NCBI GenBank assembly: GCA_017456495.1
Contig: JAFTJI010000070.1
Coordinates: 1 to 43,802 of the forward strand
Direction of reading: 5' to 3'
From: Lentisphaeria bacterium
GTDB lineage: Bacteria > Verrucomicrobiota > Lentisphaeria > Victivallales > UBA1829
Length of the DNA: 43,802 bases
Below are positions 16,197-25,930 of this stretch, one piece after another. The notes beneath the pieces are model-generated. The model saw nothing but the letters and a program-made list of their open reading frames with translations, searched no databases and was not told the DNA's origin. Numbering within the stretch: position 1 is the first letter of the stretch; each line of letters opens with the position of its first letter. The position numbers and the translations under genes were made by a program.

Positions 16197-18179
16197 ATGC
16201 TTGCTTTGAATCCTCTCTTTCAGGATCATGCTGTTTTTCAGCAGAAAATACCGGTTCCGGTCTGGGGAAAGGCTGAACCCGGACACCGTTTGAAAGCTGA
16301 GCTTTCCGGAACAACAGCTTTTACAAAAGTTTCCGCTTCAGGTTCCTTTAAACTCCGGCTGCCCCCAATGACGGCTGGCGGACCATTCATCTTTACTGTT
16401 ACAGATCTGGATTCCGGCGAACAAATCACTCTTCAGGATGTCCTTGTCGGGGAAGTCTGGCTCGCTTCGGGTCAGTCCAATATGGAATATCCCCTTTCCG
16501 GAAAAGGTTTTTCCCGTCCGTCTGCCGGGGATGAAACTCCCCTTTCCGAAATTCAGGTGCAGGAGTATATTTCCACGATCCCGGACGGCGAAAAATTCCG
16601 GTTCATTACTATTCCCCGCAATGCGTCCGGCTGTCCGGAAGAAACTTTCAACGGAAACTGGCGGGTCGTAACACCGGAATCTGCCGGAGAACTCTCTGCC
16701 GCAGCCGCATGGTTCGGAAAATATATTCAGGAAAAACTGGATGTCCCTGTGGGGGTGATCCATTGTTCCTGGGGCGGCAGCCGTGCTGTCGGCTGGATCG
16801 GCAGAGCCGGACTGTTCTCCGAACCGGAGACGGTTCATTTTATCAATCAAAGAGATGCAGAGCTTGTAAAAGCGGATCTCTGGGATGAACGGAAGGCTTC
16901 CCAGCAGCCGATCCCTGTTCCGCGGGAGTTTATCGACCCCGGCAACAAAGGTGTTGACTGGGGCTGGGCAAACTCTGACTTCAACGACTCCGGATGGGAG
17001 GATTTTACTGTTCCCGGAAGTTGGGTGCATCAGAAATATGCCGGTAACGGCGCAGTTTGGATCAGAAAAACAGTCGAGCTTCCTGCTCACTGGGCTGGAA
17101 AAAATCTCTCGCTGGAACTTGGACCTGTTGATAAAATGGATATCTCCTATTTCAACGGAACTGAAATCGGCAGATCCGGAAAAGAGCTTGACCCCTCTTT
17201 CTGGAACAAACGGAGAAGTTATCCCATCCCCGCCGATCTTGTGAAACCCGGAAAAAATACCGTTGCCGTCCGCGCTTATTCCTATATAGATGACGGTACA
17301 TTCAGCGGAACGGGCGAGCTTTATTATCTTCTGGAACCGGAATCCGGGGAACGCATTGAGCTTGGCGGTGCATGGAAGTTCCGGGCAGAATATGATATGG
17401 GGCTTACGAAACGCCCTGCGCAGCGGCTGGGTCCCTGCAATACTTGCACCCCATCCATTCTCTTTGAGGGAATGATCAATCCGATCAAAACATACGGGAT
17501 CCGGGGCGCGATCTGGTATCAGGGCGAAAGCGATACCGGAACTCTTGCTGAAGCGTTGGCTTACCGGAAGAAACTGGCTGAGATGATTCAGAATTGGCGT
17601 TATGTCTGGGAACAGGGCGATTTTCCCTTCATCCAGATGCAGCTTGCCGGTTATAATCTCGGAAGAGAGTCTCAATACGATCCGGAATCCTGGTGGTCGG
17701 TTTTGAGCGATAATCAGCGGCGGATCTGTGAAGATCTTCCGGGCGTTTATATGGCTTCTGCCGTTGATATCGGCGAAGCAAAAGACATTCACCCGCAGAA
17801 CAAGAAAACTGCCGGATACCGTCTGGCACTCTGCGCGCTGAACAATGTTTACCGGATCAGAGAAAAAGCTCCGGAAGGTCCCCGTTTTGCCGGATGCGTT
17901 CAGGAGGGACACTCCATCAGAGTCCGGTTCCGTCATGCTGAGGGCTTGACTCTGAAAGAAGATCTTCCCCGGAGTTTTTATATTGCCGGAGACGATCATC
18001 ATTTTTATCCGGCGGACAAGGTCGGGATCGAAGGCGATACTCTGCTCCTCTCCTCTGAAAAAGTGGAAATCCCCTGTGCCGTGCGCTATGCCTGGTCGGG
18101 CTTCCCTTCAAATACACTTTATAACGGTGACGGCTTGCCCGCTTCGCCGTTCCGTTCTGATGATTGGGAAATCAATTAA
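16197..18179 (+). CDS. Sialate O-acetylesterase family protein, copy 1
   Basis: A 660-aa SGNH-fold (SASA family) carbohydrate esterase. The nucleophile Ser94 is in ASGQSNMEY; IRGAIWYQGESD and DIGEAKDIHPQNK supply the remaining blocks with the catalytic His. A galactose-binding-like domain is inserted between blocks (about 245-400; DFNDSGWEDFTVPGSW...GNGAVWIRK), as in bacterial 9-O-acetylesterases. There is no signal peptide: the protein starts directly with MLALNPLFQDHAVFQQ, so it is probably cytoplasmic. AAGGA precedes the ATG. It is first of three tandem paralogs (15- and 11-base gaps). The true substrate may be sialic acid or another acetylated sugar. Confidence 0.9.
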   Translation: MLALNPLFQDHAVFQQKIPVPVWGKAEPGHRLKAELSGTTAFTKVSASGSFKLRLPPMTAGGPFIFTVTDLDSGEQITLQDVLVGEVWLASGQSNMEYPLSGKGFSRPSAGDETPLSEIQVQEYISTIPDGEKFRFITIPRNASGCPEETFNGNWRVVTPESAGELSAAAAWFGKYIQEKLDVPVGVIHCSWGGSRAVGWIGRAGLFSEPETVHFINQRDAELVKADLWDERKASQQPIPVPREFIDPGNKGVDWGWANSDFNDSGWEDFTVPGSWVHQKYAGNGAVWIRKTVELPAHWAGKNLSLELGPVDKMDISYFNGTEIGRSGKELDPSFWNKRRSYPIPADLVKPGKNTVAVRAYSYIDDGTFSGTGELYYLLEPESGERIELGGAWKFRAEYDMGLTKRPAQRLGPCNTCTPSILFEGMINPIKTYGIRGAIWYQGESDTGTLAEALAYRKKLAEMIQNWRYVWEQGDFPFIQMQLAGYNLGRESQYDPESWWSVLSDNQRRICEDLPGVYMASAVDIGEAKDIHPQNKKTAGYRLALCALNNVYRIREKAPEGPRFAGCVQEGHSIRVRFRHAEGLTLKEDLPRSFYIAGDDHHFYPADKVGIEGDTLLLSSEKVEIPCAVRYAWSGFPSNTLYNGDGLPASPFRSDDWEIN

Positions 18180-18194
18180 CATAAGGAAAAAACA

Positions 18195-20180
18195 ATGATC
18201 ACACTGAACAAAATGTTCCAGACGGGTGCTGTTTTTCAGCAGAAAATGCCGATCCCGGTCTGGGGAAATGCAACTCCGGGGAATCTCCTGAAAGCGGAAT
18301 TTGCCGGTATGGAGTCCTGGACAAGAGTTGCCGCAGCCGGAAACTTCATGTTGCGTCTGTCTCCCGTGGATGCCGGCGGACCTTACACGCTCAAGATCAC
18401 GGAAGTTGAGACCGGAGACACCGTTGTGCTGGAAGATATTCTTGTCGGGGAAGTCTGGCTCGCCTCCGGACAGTCCAACATGGAATATCAGCTCTCTTCC
18501 GACTGGACCGTGTTTCCCGGTGCAGCGAAAGAACCTTCCGGTGTAAACGCTGCACAGGCAGATGAATATTACAAGACCATCAAAGATCCTTCCCGTATGC
18601 GTTTTATTACTGTGAAAAAACTTGCCACCGGAATGGAAGAGGATACCTTTGAAGGCGAATGGAAATATATGAATGAAGATAACGCCTATATGGCATCTGC
18701 TGTTGCGGCATGGTTCGGGCGGTTCGTTCAGGAAAAACAGGATGTCCCGGTGGGGTTGATCATTTCAGCCTGGGGCGGAACCATTGCGGAAGCATGGACA
18801 AGCCGTGCCGGATTGCTCTCAAACCCTGATACTCTTCCTCTGGTTTATGAGACCGATCAGATTTTGCGGGAAGAGGAAAGCTGGACCCGGGATTCTGGCA
18901 ATGCCATGCCTGCTGAGGCGGTGAAAGATGCCGGAAACAAAGGTGTGGAATGGGGCTGGGCTGCTCCTGATTTCAACGATTCTGAATGGGTGGAAATGAA
19001 TATCCCCGGCAGCTGGATCAATCAGAAAGTCTCCGGAAACGGTGCGCTCTGGGTTCGTCAGGAAGTCACGATTCCCCCGCGTTGGAAAGGAAAAAATCTT
19101 GTTCTGCACATGGGCGGGATCGACAAACAGGATGTCACTTACTTCAACGGTGTGGAAATCGGCGGCATGGGAAAAGATCTTGATGCCAGTTTCTGGAACA
19201 TTCCCCGTATTTACAAGATCCCCGCAGAACTGGTGAAAGTCGGCAGGAATGTCATTGCTGTCAGAGGTTATTCTTTCCTGTTCGATGGTGCATTCCTCGG
19301 TCAGAAGAGAGACTATTATGTTCAGCCTGAAGGCGGAACCGAAGAGGACAGAATCCAGATCGGCGGTATGTGGAAAGCCGCTGCAGAACTTGACCTTGGT
19401 GTGATCTCTGCTTCTCTGGTCACTCCGGGACCCGGAATGGCCAATACTCCCGGGATTCTCTTCAACAGCATGATCCGTCCGCTGGTTCCTTACGGGATCC
19501 GGGGCGCAATCTGGTATCAGGGGGAAAGCAATGCAAATAGCGTGCCGGCTTCTCTTTCCTATGAACGGAAACTCAGCACCATGATCCGCGACTGGCGGTA
19601 CTGGTGGGGTCAGGGCAATTTCCCGTTCATTCAAGTGCAGCTTGCAAATTACTCTCCCAGCTTTGATCCGCCGTTTGTTCCCGCATCCAGATGGGCGATC
19701 CTCCGTGACACGCAGCGGCTCGTCTGCAATGCACTGCCCAATGTTTATATGGCATCTGCCATTGATATCGGTGATTTGATTGATATTCACCCGCAGGACA
19801 AAAAGTCTGTTGGTGCAAGACTTGCGGCAACTGCGTTCCGTTATGTCTATAAAGATCCGTCAGTTGTCCCCTGCGGTCCGCTTTATCAGGGATATTCTGT
19901 CGAGGACAATGCCATCCGGATCGACTTTGCCTATGCTGACGGCTTGACCGTTCTTGAAGATCGTCCCCAGAGCTTTTACATTGCCGGGAAAGACCGGGTT
20001 TTCCATCCCGCGACATCCGTTAAAGTCGAAGGCAGCTCTGTTCTCGTTTCCAACAAAAAAATCGCAAACCCCATGGCTGTCCGTTACGGCTGGTCCGATG
20101 CGGTCATCACTACAGTTTATAATGCAGCAGGACTTCCCGCTTCTTCCTTCCGGACGGATGACTGGGATTTCTATGAATAA
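18195..20180 (+). CDS. Sialate O-acetylesterase family protein, copy 2
   Basis: A 661-aa paralog of copy 1 with the same domain order: N-terminal beta domain (MITLNKMFQTGAVFQQKMPIPVWG), Ser94 in ASGQSNMEY, a galactose-binding-like insert (about 250-400), IRGAIWYQGESN and DIGDLIDIHPQDKK. It too lacks a signal peptide, so its substrate is probably an imported acetylated sugar. AAGGA lies ahead of the ATG. The conserved blocks are almost identical to copy 1, but the segments between them differ, which points to an old duplication with possible change in substrate. Confidence 0.9.
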   Translation: MITLNKMFQTGAVFQQKMPIPVWGNATPGNLLKAEFAGMESWTRVAAAGNFMLRLSPVDAGGPYTLKITEVETGDTVVLEDILVGEVWLASGQSNMEYQLSSDWTVFPGAAKEPSGVNAAQADEYYKTIKDPSRMRFITVKKLATGMEEDTFEGEWKYMNEDNAYMASAVAAWFGRFVQEKQDVPVGLIISAWGGTIAEAWTSRAGLLSNPDTLPLVYETDQILREEESWTRDSGNAMPAEAVKDAGNKGVEWGWAAPDFNDSEWVEMNIPGSWINQKVSGNGALWVRQEVTIPPRWKGKNLVLHMGGIDKQDVTYFNGVEIGGMGKDLDASFWNIPRIYKIPAELVKVGRNVIAVRGYSFLFDGAFLGQKRDYYVQPEGGTEEDRIQIGGMWKAAAELDLGVISASLVTPGPGMANTPGILFNSMIRPLVPYGIRGAIWYQGESNANSVPASLSYERKLSTMIRDWRYWWGQGNFPFIQVQLANYSPSFDPPFVPASRWAILRDTQRLVCNALPNVYMASAIDIGDLIDIHPQDKKSVGARLAATAFRYVYKDPSVVPCGPLYQGYSVEDNAIRIDFAYADGLTVLEDRPQSFYIAGKDRVFHPATSVKVEGSSVLVSNKKIANPMAVRYGWSDAVITTVYNAAGLPASSFRTDDWDFYE

Positions 20181-20191
20181 GGAATAAAACC

Positions 20192-22237
20192 ATGAAAAAA
20201 TTATTATGTCTCGTTCTTCTCTTCTGTGCGGCTTTTCTCTTTGCTGCACAGAAAATCACGCTTGGAAGTCTCTTCCAGGATGGAGCGGTGTTCCAGCGGA
20301 ATACAGATATTCCGGTCTGGGGAAAAACTCTGCCGGGCAGATCTTTGCTGGCTGAATTTGCCGGACAGAAGATCCGCACAAAATCCAACGCTGCCGGGGA
20401 GTTCATGTTCCGTTTTTCCCCTGTCAGAGCGGGCGGACCTTATGTTCTGACCATCACTGACAAAGACAGTAAGGCAGTCGTCACTGTCAAAGATATCCTT
20501 GTGGGCGAAGTCTGGGTCGCCTCCGGACAGTCCAACATGGAATATCAGATCGGTTCTGACTGGGCGTTTCCCGCCAAATTCAGAAACGACCCCAACAGTT
20601 TGGCGCGCCGTCAGCAGCGGGAATATATTGCAGGAATCAAAAATCCCGGAAAATTGCGCTATTTCTATGTTCCTCACAACTGCACCGGTGTCCGGGAAAG
20701 TACAGTCCCCGGAACCTGGAAGTATGTTGATGCAAAATCGGCTCCCGGATTTTCAGCTGCAGCCGCATGGTTTGCAAAGGCTGTTCAGGAAAACTTGAAT
20801 GTTCCTGTGGGCGTTATCGTAACAGCCTGGGGCGGGACCCGTGTGGAAGCATGGACAAGCCGGGAGGCTTTGCTCACCAATCCGGAAACGGCTGCAATGG
20901 CGAAAGAGGCTGACCGTGCTTTGCAGGATCCCGGGTTGTGGGATGCCGCCGCACGGAGAAAAAATGCTCAGAAAAACTTGAAGCGTGACCCCGGCAACAA
21001 AGGGTTCGGTATGGGATACGCGAAAGTCGATCTCAACGATTCCGGATGGAAAGATATGGTTGTCCCCGGCAGCTGGATCGTACAGAAAATTTCCGGGAAC
21101 GGTGCTGTCTGGGTCAGAAAAACTGTCATGATCCCAGCAAGCTGGGCTGGAAAAGATCTTATTCTCAGAACCGGCGGGATCGACAAGATGGATATTTCCT
21201 ATTTCAATGGTGTTGAGATCGGAAGAACCGGTAAAGGTTTGGATTTTAAGAGCTGGGACCAGAAGAGAACCTACACCATTCCCGGCAAACTGGTCAAAGC
21301 CGGAAAGAATGTGATCGCGATCCGTGCATACTCTTTCCTTCATGATGGTTCTCTCAACGGAAGAACGGAAGATTATTCTCTTTCTTTGAAGGGGTCAACC
21401 GTCGGTTCCATCAAACTTGCCGGAATGTGGAAAGCAAAGTCTGAAGTGGATTATGGTATTCTCAGTCCCCGTTCCGCAGGTTACAATCCGGAATACCCCA
21501 ATACACCGGGGATTCTGTTTGACGGCATGATCAATCCGCTTTTGCCCTATGCGATCCGCGGCGTGATCTGGTATCAGGGCTGCAGCAATGCCGGAAATGT
21601 TCACAATGCAAAAGCTTATCAGCAGCGTCTTGTGACAATGATCCGGGATTGGCGTTTCCGCTGGGGCGTGGGGGATTTCCCGTTCATTCAGGTTCAGCTG
21701 GCATACTTTGACCGTCTTCAGGAAGGGGTGTTCCTCAGAAATTCTCCGTGGGCATATCTCCGGGAATCCCAGCGGCTGGTCTGTGAAAGCCTCCCCAATG
21801 TCTTTATGGCATCAGTGATCGACAACGGCGATAAGCTGGATATTCACCCGCAGGACAAGAAAACAGTCGGTCTGCGGCTTGCTGCCAATGCGCTGCACAA
21901 TGTCTATCTCAAGCAGTCTGTCATTCCCTGCGGACCCCTTTATCAGAGTTACCGTGTGGAGGGAAACAGGATCCGGATCACATTCCGTCATGGTGACGGC
22001 TTGAAGGTCAAGGGCGACTTCAGGAAGAGTTTCTATATCGGAAATGATCTTGGAGCGTTCTTCCCGGCAGATACTCTGACGATCGAGGGCAACAGTCTTG
22101 TCTTGAGCAGCAAATCTGTTGCGGTTCCGGCAGCTGTCCGTTATGCCTGGTCACAGGCTCCGGAGTCTTGTCTTTACAACTCTGCCGACTTGCCGGCATC
22201 ATCATTCCGTACGGATAATTGGGATTCATCCCGTTGA
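20192..22237 (+). CDS. Sialate O-acetylesterase family protein, copy 3 (exported)
   Basis: A 681-aa paralog which, unlike copies 1 and 2, begins with a cleavable signal peptide (MKKLLCLVLLFCAAFLFAAQ), so it acts in the periplasm or outside. The nucleophile is Ser114 (ASGQSNMEY). The oxyanion block reads IRGVIWYQGCSN, with Cys where copies 1 and 2 have Glu (YQGES). That substitution in a normally conserved block may alter activity. The His block is IDNGDKLDIHPQDKK. The galactose-binding-like insert is present. The gene ends at a terminator it shares with the convergent araC-type gene. Confidence 0.9.
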   Translation: MKKLLCLVLLFCAAFLFAAQKITLGSLFQDGAVFQRNTDIPVWGKTLPGRSLLAEFAGQKIRTKSNAAGEFMFRFSPVRAGGPYVLTITDKDSKAVVTVKDILVGEVWVASGQSNMEYQIGSDWAFPAKFRNDPNSLARRQQREYIAGIKNPGKLRYFYVPHNCTGVRESTVPGTWKYVDAKSAPGFSAAAAWFAKAVQENLNVPVGVIVTAWGGTRVEAWTSREALLTNPETAAMAKEADRALQDPGLWDAAARRKNAQKNLKRDPGNKGFGMGYAKVDLNDSGWKDMVVPGSWIVQKISGNGAVWVRKTVMIPASWAGKDLILRTGGIDKMDISYFNGVEIGRTGKGLDFKSWDQKRTYTIPGKLVKAGKNVIAIRAYSFLHDGSLNGRTEDYSLSLKGSTVGSIKLAGMWKAKSEVDYGILSPRSAGYNPEYPNTPGILFDGMINPLLPYAIRGVIWYQGCSNAGNVHNAKAYQQRLVTMIRDWRFRWGVGDFPFIQVQLAYFDRLQEGVFLRNSPWAYLRESQRLVCESLPNVFMASVIDNGDKLDIHPQDKKTVGLRLAANALHNVYLKQSVIPCGPLYQSYRVEGNRIRITFRHGDGLKVKGDFRKSFYIGNDLGAFFPADTLTIEGNSLVLSSKSVAVPAAVRYAWSQAPESCLYNSADLPASSFRTDNWDSSR

Positions 22238-22250
22238 AAATAACGGTTCA

Positions 22251-22285
22251 GACCGCTCTCTTTTCTAATTTGAGAGGGAGCGGTC
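22251..22285. terminator. Bidirectional terminator between esterase 3 and the AraC gene
   Basis: GACCGCTC (22251-22258) pairs exactly with GAGCGGTC (22278-22285), with a few weaker pairs inside. T-rich bases lie within the loop, not after it, so the termination strength is uncertain. The hairpin overlaps the last codons and stop of the minus-strand AraC gene. Confidence 0.6.
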
Positions 22286-23107
22286 GATAATATCCCGGTG
22301 TTTTCTGAGCCAGATCCAGAAATTGGACGGTGTGGAAAAGCCGAGCTCAAAAGAGATTTCTTTCTGCCGCAATCCGCGTTTCATGGCTTCTACAGTGTAT
22401 TGGATCCGGATTTTGTCGATATATTCTCCGATGGTGCAGCCTTCGCATTCACGGAAACGATGGGAAAGATAAAATCTGCTGTATCCGGAAATTTTTTCCA
22501 GATGTTCCAGAGAACAACCTCTGGCATTGGACATGCGGATATACCGTTTCAGAGATTCGATAACGGTGTCAGAGTTTTCCTGTGCGACAGAATCCTGTCC
22601 TGTGCGTGACATAAAAAAACGGACTTCATCCAGCAGAGCTTCCAGCGGTGCTTTCAAATATTCGTCTATCATGTCCTGTGTGACGTTTTTTTCTTCGTTC
22701 AAGGCGTTCCAGCGGCGGGTCAGCATCATCTTGTATTCCAGAGAAAGTCGGACTCTATTCCACAATGCTTTGAACTCTCCGCCCATTCCCACTGTCAGAA
22801 AGTTTCCGGAAATCTGCTGATCCGGTTCGCTGACCTGCATCCAGAGATGGATCAGATCGTGATCTTGCGGCAGATAACCGAAAGCATGAGGATCCCAGTA
22901 ATCGATCAAAAAAAATGTTCCGGGTTCGGCATCATAGACTTTCCCATTAAACATATAACGGCTGCTGCCTTTCAGAACATAAAGGATCTCCCTCTGGGGA
23001 TGGGTACTGGAAAGAAATTCCCCGCACCCATCCGGAGTTCCCTCCGGAGAGTGACGGGTAATGATTTTTTTAACACCGTTTGACAGGTGCTGTCGGATTG
23101 ATTCCAT
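22265..23107 (-). CDS. AraC-family transcriptional regulator
   Basis: A 280-aa regulator. The N-terminal half is a cupin sensor domain (REILYVLKGSSRYMFNGKVYDAEPGTFFLIDYWDPHAFGY, about 39-78), which binds a small ligand. The C-terminal half (about 185-275) is a double helix-turn-helix of AraC/XylS type (GCSLEHLEKISGYSRFYLSHRFRECEGCTIGEYIDKIRIQ). It is the last gene of the amidohydrolase/isomerase/DegT operon, 13 bases after DegT, so it probably controls this operon and perhaps the neighbouring esterase genes in response to a sugar-like inducer. The sensed ligand is unknown. Confidence 0.9.
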   Translation of the reverse strand: MESIRQHLSNGVKKIITRHSPEGTPDGCGEFLSSTHPQREILYVLKGSSRYMFNGKVYDAEPGTFFLIDYWDPHAFGYLPQDHDLIHLWMQVSEPDQQISGNFLTVGMGGEFKALWNRVRLSLEYKMMLTRRWNALNEEKNVTQDMIDEYLKAPLEALLDEVRFFMSRTGQDSVAQENSDTVIESLKRYIRMSNARGCSLEHLEKISGYSRFYLSHRFRECEGCTIGEYIDKIRIQYTVEAMKRGLRQKEISFELGFSTPSNFWIWLRKHRDIIDRSLSN

Positions 23108-23120
23108 TCAGGAATGCTCC

Positions 23121-24365
23121 TCAGGCTTTGCTTGCGGCGTACTGCTTCAGTTCATCAATGTTATCATAGATCTTGTGCAGAACGGCACTCAGTTTTTCAA
23201 CTGTTGCTCTGTGTGTGAGAACATAATGAGCGCTGCCGAGGGTTCTGTCAAAGAGGTCTTCGCAAACGGCACATCTTCCATCGGGGATCCGGTATTCTCC
23301 CTTGCTCAGATCCAGGTTGAAGAGACTTGCCTTGTAGACAGGTCCGTGCGTTCCGTTTCCGATGCCGAAACCTTCAGCATCGCATGCTGCATTGATGATG
23401 GATTTCGGAATATCCTTGAACGGTTCGCCGTCAAAGATCAGGTGGAAACTGTAGTAGCCCTGAGGTTCGGAAAGTCTTCCGGGAGCCTGCATACGGACTC
23501 CGGGGATATCCTTGATGGATTCTCTTAAAAATGCTGCATTCTTTGAGTAGGTGTCGATCAGCTTGTTCAAGCCTTTGAGCTGCTGGCTGAGGATGACAGC
23601 CTGGAATGCTGTTGCGCGGTAGTTGTGGCAGAGCAAGCCTTCCGGTGCTCTGATCGCCTGTCCCTGCTTGATCCCGCGGGAGTAACCGATATGTTTCAGC
23701 AGATAGATTTTTTCTGCCAGTTCCGGATCGTTGGTAATACAGATCCCGCCTTCACCGGAGGACATTGTTTTGCTCTGCTGGAAGCTGAAAGAACCGACTT
23801 TTCCCCAGCTGCCGACGCCGCGTCCGTTCCAGAATCCGCCGTGCATGTGGGCGCAGTCTTCGATCACCGGAATGCCGTGAGCATCAGCGATTTCAAGGAT
23901 CTTTTCCATGTCTGCGGTGGAACCGTAAACGTGAACCGGGATGATCGCCTTGGTTTTCGGTGTGATCGCTGCACGCATCTTTTCCGGATCCATACAGAGG
24001 GTCGTCGGTTCGATATCCACGATCACGGGAGTTGCACCGACATAGGAAGCTGCCAGAGCGGTTGCCATCCATGTCAGGGCGGGAACGATGACTTCATCGC
24101 CCTTTGTAACACCCAGTGCGGTAAGCGCGCATTCCAGCGTAGTGGTTCCGTTTGCCATGAAGATCCCGTATTTTGCCCCGTGATATTCTGCAAAAGCCTT
24201 TTCAAATTCCTGTTCAGCCGGACTGTTGAAGGACCAGTTGCCTTCCATATAAGTCTTTTTCAGGACTTCCGCAGTTTCTTCATCTCTCGGAGGCCATGCC
24301 GGAAACAGAGTTAAATACTCTTCCTTGATCAGTTTGTCTCCGCCCAAAATTGCGAGGTTTGCCAT
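23121..24365 (-). CDS. DegT/DnrJ/EryC1/StrS-family PLP aminotransferase
   Basis: A 414-aa PLP enzyme. The Schiff-base lysine is Lys199 in SFSFQQSKTMSSGEGG; Asp170 (VIEDCAHMHG) should contact the pyridine nitrogen. EVIVPALTWMATALAASYVGATPV and the N-terminal LAILGGDKLIKE resemble the sub-branch holding scyllo-inosose aminotransferases and AHBA synthase rather than nucleotide-sugar aminotransferases. A cyclitol or keto-sugar as amino acceptor is therefore plausible, though that rests on remembered motifs. It lies 27 bases after the isomerase gene and 13 before the AraC gene. Confidence 0.9.
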   Translation of the reverse strand: MANLAILGGDKLIKEEYLTLFPAWPPRDEETAEVLKKTYMEGNWSFNSPAEQEFEKAFAEYHGAKYGIFMANGTTTLECALTALGVTKGDEVIVPALTWMATALAASYVGATPVIVDIEPTTLCMDPEKMRAAITPKTKAIIPVHVYGSTADMEKILEIADAHGIPVIEDCAHMHGGFWNGRGVGSWGKVGSFSFQQSKTMSSGEGGICITNDPELAEKIYLLKHIGYSRGIKQGQAIRAPEGLLCHNYRATAFQAVILSQQLKGLNKLIDTYSKNAAFLRESIKDIPGVRMQAPGRLSEPQGYYSFHLIFDGEPFKDIPKSIINAACDAEGFGIGNGTHGPVYKASLFNLDLSKGEYRIPDGRCAVCEDLFDRTLGSAHYVLTHRATVEKLSAVLHKIYDNIDELKQYAASKA

Positions 24366-24392
24366 TTTTTTTCTCCAAATTTTCTGATTTGC

Positions 24393-25124
24393 TCAAAGTG
24401 ATTTCATGTATGCGAGACTGTCTGCTGCACTCTGGAAGGGATCTGCGGAGTTATCCTGTTCAAAGATCAGCCATTCTGCGTTGATCTCTTTTGCTGCTGC
24501 GAATGCACTCTTCAGGTCAACAATACCGGTTCCGAGGGTTGCGGTCGTTCCGGGATCGGTGGGAACAACGATATCTTTGAAGTGAACCTGCTTGATTCTG
24601 TCTGCATACTTGCGGATGTAAGAAGCGGGATCCATTCCTGCACGGGTCAGCCAGCAGACATCGGGTTCCACGAAGATTTTTTCTGCGCCGGGAGCATCCA
24701 GAATGCGGTACATTGCGGGAATCCCGTCAGCCAGATCATATTCTGCCCAGTGGTTGTGGTAAGAGAAGATCACATTCTTAGCTTCGGCGTTTTTCTGGAT
24801 CGCCAGACACATATCGAGGATCTCCTGCCATTTATTGGCGAAGTCGACCATTGCGCTGATGCTGATAGCCGGGGGAGCCAGTTTCTTTGTGTATTCCCAT
24901 GCGATATCATCGGCATTTGTCAGAGCTGCACCCTGGAACATTGCGCCGCAGCTTTCCAGTTTGATCTCTTTCATGAATTCTGCGATTTCATCGGGGGTCA
25001 TTCCGCCGAAATTGAATGCGAATTCCACACCGTCGAACCCGATTTTTGCAATCTCTTTCATGGTTCCTTTGAAATCTTCTGAGAGAGCTGTGCGGAAGTT
25101 GTAAAGCTGTACACCGTACTTCAT
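24393..25124 (-). CDS. Sugar phosphate isomerase/epimerase-like TIM barrel
   Basis: A 243-aa AP endonuclease-2/xylose isomerase-like barrel (IolE/IolI/IolH relatives). Strand-end residues fit a divalent-metal site: FSYHNHWAEYD (about 127-137), VEPDVCWLTRAG, KQVHFKDI and WLIFEQDN near the C-terminus. The N-terminal MKYGVQLYNFRTAL...GFDGVEFAF is typical. Likely reactions are isomerisation, epimerisation or dehydration of a sugar or inosose. It follows the amidohydrolase gene by 2 bases and precedes DegT by 27, so it is firmly part of this operon. Confidence 0.85.
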   Translation of the reverse strand: MKYGVQLYNFRTALSEDFKGTMKEIAKIGFDGVEFAFNFGGMTPDEIAEFMKEIKLESCGAMFQGAALTNADDIAWEYTKKLAPPAISISAMVDFANKWQEILDMCLAIQKNAEAKNVIFSYHNHWAEYDLADGIPAMYRILDAPGAEKIFVEPDVCWLTRAGMDPASYIRKYADRIKQVHFKDIVVPTDPGTTATLGTGIVDLKSAFAAAKEINAEWLIFEQDNSADPFQSAADSLAYMKSL

Positions 25125-25126
25125 GA

Positions 25127-25930
25127 TTAAAAGTCCTTTCCGAGAATCCGTTCGGGATTCCTGCTTAAAATATTGAGTTTATCTTCATCTGTGATCTTGG
25201 CAGAGAGAACCCCGCCGACCCCCTGATATTCATCAAACCAGGGCATGTCTGTTCCGTAAAGGATCCGTTCGCTGCCGACTCCTTCCACGAGCTTTTCGAT
25301 GATTCCCCTGTCCCCCGGGATCGCTGTCAATTCCAGCCAGACATTGTTGTTGGATTCTTTCACGCACTGGATCGCATAGTCCCATGCACCGTAGCAGCAG
25401 TGGGCAATAAAGAATTTGGCATTCGGATATTTCTGAATTGCTTTCAGCACTGCCGGGTCATTCCCCCAGGTATGCACCAGAACAGGAAGCCCCCGTTCAT
25501 TGGCGAAGGAGAGCGCATAGTCATACCGGGGATCCATCATATCGCAGTTATGATATCCGGGCAGTAATTTCAGCCCGACGGCATAGGGAGCCCACTTGTC
25601 GAACTGTGCAATATCTTCTCTGATATGATCTTCCCGCTGGGGAACGATCGAGAGATACATTCTGAGAGTATCGGGGAACTGTTTGCAGATTTCATAAACC
25701 CGAGCATTGCGAAATGTTCCCCACAGTGCTTCGTGGTGGGAGAAGACAAGACGTTTCACGCCGATCCTTTTGACATGTGCCACCATTTCCGGAGCTTCGC
25801 AGATCTTGAAGTAGATCGCATAATGGGCGCCCATGTGGCCGTGCATATCATAAATCGGAAAATCTGCTTTTCCGTCTTTCCAGAACTTTTCGGCAAGAGA
25901 CCCCGGCTGATTCCAAATACATTCGCTCAT
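25127..25930 (-). CDS. Amidohydrolase 2 (metal-dependent TIM-barrel hydrolase)
   Basis: A 267-aa amidohydrolase_2 member. All expected metal motifs are visible: HxH at 30-32 (YDMHGHMG), His in VLVHTWG (about 156), His in FFIAHCCYG (about 178) and the terminal Asp in LYGTDMPWFDE. The family includes lactonases (SMP-30-independent), decarboxylases and dehydratases, so the exact reaction is open. It overlaps a related but degenerate paralog upstream by four bases and is 2 bases from the isomerase gene. Probably cytoplasmic, since no signal peptide is present. Confidence 0.87.
   Translation of the reverse strand: MSECIWNQPGSLAEKFWKDGKADFPIYDMHGHMGAHYAIYFKICEAPEMVAHVKRIGVKRLVFSHHEALWGTFRNARVYEICKQFPDTLRMYLSIVPQREDHIREDIAQFDKWAPYAVGLKLLPGYHNCDMMDPRYDYALSFANERGLPVLVHTWGNDPAVLKAIQKYPNAKFFIAHCCYGAWDYAIQCVKESNNNVWLELTAIPGDRGIIEKLVEGVGSERILYGTDMPWFDEYQGVGGVLSAKITDEDKLNILSRNPERILGKDF

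Noticed and set aside
16338-18002. 554-codon minus-strand frame
   Set aside because: Opposite the first sialate esterase gene; no recognisable motif.
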